Assembly (NCBI RefSeq): GCF_049965315.1
Contig: NZ_JBMFWL010000002.1
Span: 62,001-126,000 of the forward strand
Length of the DNA stretch: 64,000 nucleotides
Source: Acidithiobacillus_B sp049965315
GTDB lineage: Bacteria > Pseudomonadota > Gammaproteobacteria > Acidithiobacillales > Acidithiobacillaceae
Direction of reading: 5' to 3'
Shown here: piece by piece, positions 62,040 through 64,000 of the stretch
How positions within the stretch are numbered: the stretch's first letter is position 1
How the letters are laid out: every line of letters begins with the position of its first letter
Made by a program: the position numbers and the translations under genes
The notes under the pieces: model-generated
The model's input: only the letters and a program-made list of their open reading frames with translations
The model's database searches: none
What the model was told of the DNA's origin: nothing

Positions 62040-62417
62040 ATGGACCATCCAACAGAAATCGCCATCAGCGTGGAAACGCGCTATCTGCCCGAGCAATCGA
62101 GCCCGGAACAAACGCATTTCGCCTTTGCCTATCAGGTTACCATTGAGAACAAGGGGCAACGCACTGCGCAACTGCTCAACCGGCACTGGATCATCACCGA
62201 TGCCGAAGGGCATGTGCAGGAGGTGCGCGGACCGGGGGTCATCGGCGAGCAGCCCGTGCTCCATCCCGGAGAGCGCTTCCAGTACACCAGCGGTGCCGTA
62301 CTGCCCACCCCCGTGGGGAGCATGCACGGCAGCTATGAGATGGTAGCCGACGACGGCCGCAGCTTTGAAGTGCCCATTCCCCCTTTCCGTCTGGCCGTCG
62401 CCACGGTATTTCATTGA
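62040..62417 (+). CDS. apaG: ApaG family protein
   Basis: 125 aa, beta-sandwich DUF525. ISVETRYLPEQSSPE, FAYQVTIENKG, LLNRHWIITDAEGHVQEVRG, GVIGEQPVLHPGERFQYTSG and GSMHGSYEMV are all family marks. Role in Co/Mg homeostasis is reported in enterics; the mechanism is unclear. Overlaps the next gene by 4 bp (TTGA). Confidence 0.94.
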   Translation: MDHPTEIAISVETRYLPEQSSPEQTHFAFAYQVTIENKGQRTAQLLNRHWIITDAEGHVQEVRGPGVIGEQPVLHPGERFQYTSGAVLPTPVGSMHGSYEMVADDGRSFEVPIPPFRLAVATVFH

Positions 62418-63022
62418 GCGCACGCAGTCTGCGCGCTGCCTATGGGGTCTGGGCGCCCATCTATGACGCCATGGTGGCGGGGTTCTCGGCGCCCCTGCGC
62501 CAGCGCAGCCTCGCCGCCATCCACGGCGAAGGGCCCAGCCGCGTCCTGCTGGTGGGGGCCGGCACCGGCCTGGATCTGCCCTACATTCCCAAGGACTGCG
62601 TCACCGTGGCTCTGGACCTGACCCACGGCATGCTGCTGCGCGCCCGCCGCAAGGGCGCCGCCTTGCTGGTGGAGGGCGACTGCGAGGCCCTGCCCTTCCC
62701 CGACGCGAGCTTCGACATCGTGGTCCTGCACCTCATCCTCGCCGTCACCGCCCATGCTGCGGCGGCGCTTCGGGAGGCGGCGCGGGTATTGCGGCCGGGG
62801 GGCCGGATCCTGGTGCTGGACAAGTTTCTCCGCCCCGGGCAAAGGGCCCCCCTGCGCCGCCTCATCGGCCCCTTGCTCGGGCCCATCGCCACCCATACGG
62901 ACCTGGTCTTTGAGGAGATCCTGGCCACCTGTCCGGAGCTGCGCTGCATTGCGGACGAGCCGGCGGCCGTGAACGGCTGGTTCCGCCTGATTCGGCTGCA
63001 CAAGGACGAGCCGCAGGGGTGA
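62414..63022 (+). CDS. Class I SAM-dependent methyltransferase
   Basis: 202 aa, TTG start overlapping the apaG stop. N-terminal YGVWAPIYDAMVAGFSAPLRQ and SAM motif I VLLVGAGTGLDLPYIP, motif III GDCEALPFPDASFDIVVLH, and REAARVLRPGGRILVLDKF. This layout resembles UbiE/PmtA-like enzymes that methylate lipids or quinones, but the substrate is not clear. No membrane segments. Followed by the inverted-repeat element. Confidence 0.85.
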   Translation: MSARSLRAAYGVWAPIYDAMVAGFSAPLRQRSLAAIHGEGPSRVLLVGAGTGLDLPYIPKDCVTVALDLTHGMLLRARRKGAALLVEGDCEALPFPDASFDIVVLHLILAVTAHAAAALREAARVLRPGGRILVLDKFLRPGQRAPLRRLIGPLLGPIATHTDLVFEEILATCPELRCIADEPAAVNGWFRLIRLHKDEPQG

Positions 63023-63034
63023 CGTTGTTCATCA

Positions 63035-63232
63035 CTCTACCGGGCAGTTGGCAGAGGGGTTTTTTGCTCCGGCGGCCCTTGCCTGTTGTTCTACGGCTCA
63101 TCCCGCTGGCAGGCGAAAACTCGCCCTGCGGGCTCAGACAGTTCGCCTGCCGGGCGCGGGCTTTCGCCTAGAACAACGACGGCGCGGGCCGGAGTCGCGG
63201 CGAAACACCCCTCTGCCAACTGCCCGGTAGAG
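63035..63232. repeat. 198-bp element with perfect 26-bp terminal inverted repeats and nested inner repeats
   Basis: 63035-63060 and 63207-63232 are exact reverse complements (26/26; after one mismatch three more bases pair). Inside, TTGTTCTA (near 63087-63094) pairs with TAGAACAA (63168-63175), and GGCAGGCGAAAACT (63108-63121) nearly pairs with AGTTCGCCTGCC (63140-63151). The whole segment can fold as one long hairpin. A T6 run follows the left arm. It lies between the convergent methyltransferase and typA genes. It may be a MITE-like element or a bidirectional 3'-end structure. No clear target-site duplication is seen. Confidence 0.85.
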
Positions 63233-63234
63233 CT

Positions 63235-64000
63235 TCACCCGCCGCTGCGGGAGGCCTTCTTGCGCTCGTTTTCCGTCAGGAAACGCTTGCGGATGCGGAT
63301 GGATTGGGGCGTGGCCTCCACCAGTTCGTCATCGGCAATGAATTCCACCGCCGCCTCCAGGGTGAGGCGGATGGGCGGAACGAGGATGATGTTCTCGTCG
63401 GAGCCGGAGGCGCGCATGTTGGTCAGCTTCTTTTCCTTGAGGGGGTTGACCACCAGGTCGTTGTCGCGGGTATGGATGCCGATGATCATGCCCTCGTAGA
63501 CCTTGTCACCGGGACTGACGAACATGCGGCCGCGCTCCTGCAGGTTGAAGAGGGCGAAGCCCACCACCTCGCCTTCCTCCGCGGAGATGAGCACGCCGCT
63601 GTTGCGGGCGGGGATGGTCCCCTTCACCGGACCATAGTCATCGAAGATGTGGCTGATGACGCCGGTGCCCGAGGTGGCCGTGAGGAACTCGGTGTGGAAG
63701 CCGATGAGCCCGCGGGCCGGGATACGGTATTCCAGGCGCACGCGGCCGCGGCCGTCGGGAACCATGTCCTGCAGCTCGCCGCGGCGGATGCCGAGGCGCT
63801 CCATGATGGTCCCCTGGTGCTGCTCCTCCACGTCCACGGTGAGGGCCTCATAGGGCTCTTCCCAGACGCCGTTCACCTGGCGCTGGATGACCCGGGGCCG
63901 GGATACGGCCAGCTCGTAGCCCTCGCGCCGCATGTTTTCGACGAGGATGGTCAGATGCAGTTCGCCGCGGCCGGAGACCAGGAAGACATCGGCGTTGTCG
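63235..64000 (-). CDS. typA: Translational GTPase TypA/BipA, C-terminal part
   Basis: The last 254 codons; the 5' part lies beyond the right edge. Seen: domain V region GRGELHLTILVENMRREGYEL, split at the window edge, VDVEEQHQGTIMERLG, RLEYRIPARGLIGF, FLTATSGTGVISHIFDDY, GVLISAEEGEVVGFALFNLQERG and the BipA-specific C-terminal domain ending KRFLTENERKKASRS. Ribosome-binding GTPase involved in stress and 50S assembly. The stop is 2 bp from the 198-bp repeat element. Confidence 0.95.
   Translation of the reverse strand, partial: DNADVFLVSGRGELHLTILVENMRREGYELAVSRPRVIQRQVNGVWEEPYEALTVDVEEQHQGTIMERLGIRRGELQDMVPDGRGRVRLEYRIPARGLIGFHTEFLTATSGTGVISHIFDDYGPVKGTIPARNSGVLISAEEGEVVGFALFNLQERGRMFVSPGDKVYEGMIIGIHTRDNDLVVNPLKEKKLTNMRASGSDENIILVPPIRLTLEAAVEFIADDELVEATPQSIRIRKRFLTENERKKASRSGG

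Overview
This is a 64 kb piece of a high-GC proteobacterial chromosome, almost entirely coding. Gene order (yhbY/rlmE-ftsH-folP-glmM-tpiA-secG-tRNA-Leu-nuoA-N; thrS-infC-rpmI-rplT-pheS-pheT-ihfA-merR-tRNA-Pro) is typical of Beta/Gammaproteobacteria and Acidithiobacillia. A Tat-exported high-potential iron-sulfur protein (HiPIP) of the Iro type, a cytochrome P460 gene, a heavy-metal RND pump, an arsenic-type ArsR and an N-type ATPase operon suggest a metal-tolerant chemolithotroph, perhaps of the Acidithiobacillia. The genus is inferred, not proven.

Layout. 1-0.35 kb: 3' end of an OprB-like porin. 0.45-6.7 kb (minus): five-gene heavy-metal efflux operon (His-containing membrane protein, adaptor, RND pump, DUF3240, outer-membrane factor). 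6.9-9.5 kb (plus): nadK-recN. 9.5-10.1 kb (minus): a degenerate metallo-beta-lactamase-like protein. 10.4-13.7 kb (plus): sensor kinase, lipoprotein and sigma54 activator of the GlrK-QseG-GlrR type, whose last gene overlaps the first gene of an N-ATPase operon (atpD-C-Q-B-E-F-A-G, 13.7-19.9 kb). 20.0-26.0 kb (plus): DUF502, then galU-rmlA-rmlC-DUF3579-unknown-rmlD-rmlB for UDP-glucose and dTDP-L-rhamnose. 26.2-31.1 kb: an accessory patch with an orphan ArsR, HiPIP, a His-rich protein, a small secreted Cys peptide, a proline-rich lipoprotein, a frameshifted cytochrome P460, DUF2892 and DUF302 proteins. 31.3-61.6 kb (all minus): acyl-CoA ligase, tRNA-Pro, the translation cluster, tRNA-Val, complete nuoA-N plus DUF2818, tRNA-Leu, secG, tpiA, glmM, folP, ftsH, rlmE. 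61.7-63.0 kb (plus): yhbY, apaG, a methyltransferase. 63.0-63.2 kb: a 198-bp nested inverted repeat. 63.2-64 kb (minus): 3' end of typA.

How it fits together. The core genes serve respiration (complex I), ATP/ion homeostasis, envelope polysaccharide and translation. The most unusual points are: an N-ATPase without atpR and with an altered ion-site residue in its c subunit, translationally overlapped with a two-component system; a secreted Cys peptide beside a His-rich protein, which could be an uncharacterised metal-handling pair; a probable one-base frameshift in the cytochrome P460 gene; a degenerate MBL protein under a perfect dyad; a 198-bp hairpin element; and non-AUG starts of infC (ATC) and folP (CTG). 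No rRNA, CRISPR, integrase, transposase or origin was seen.
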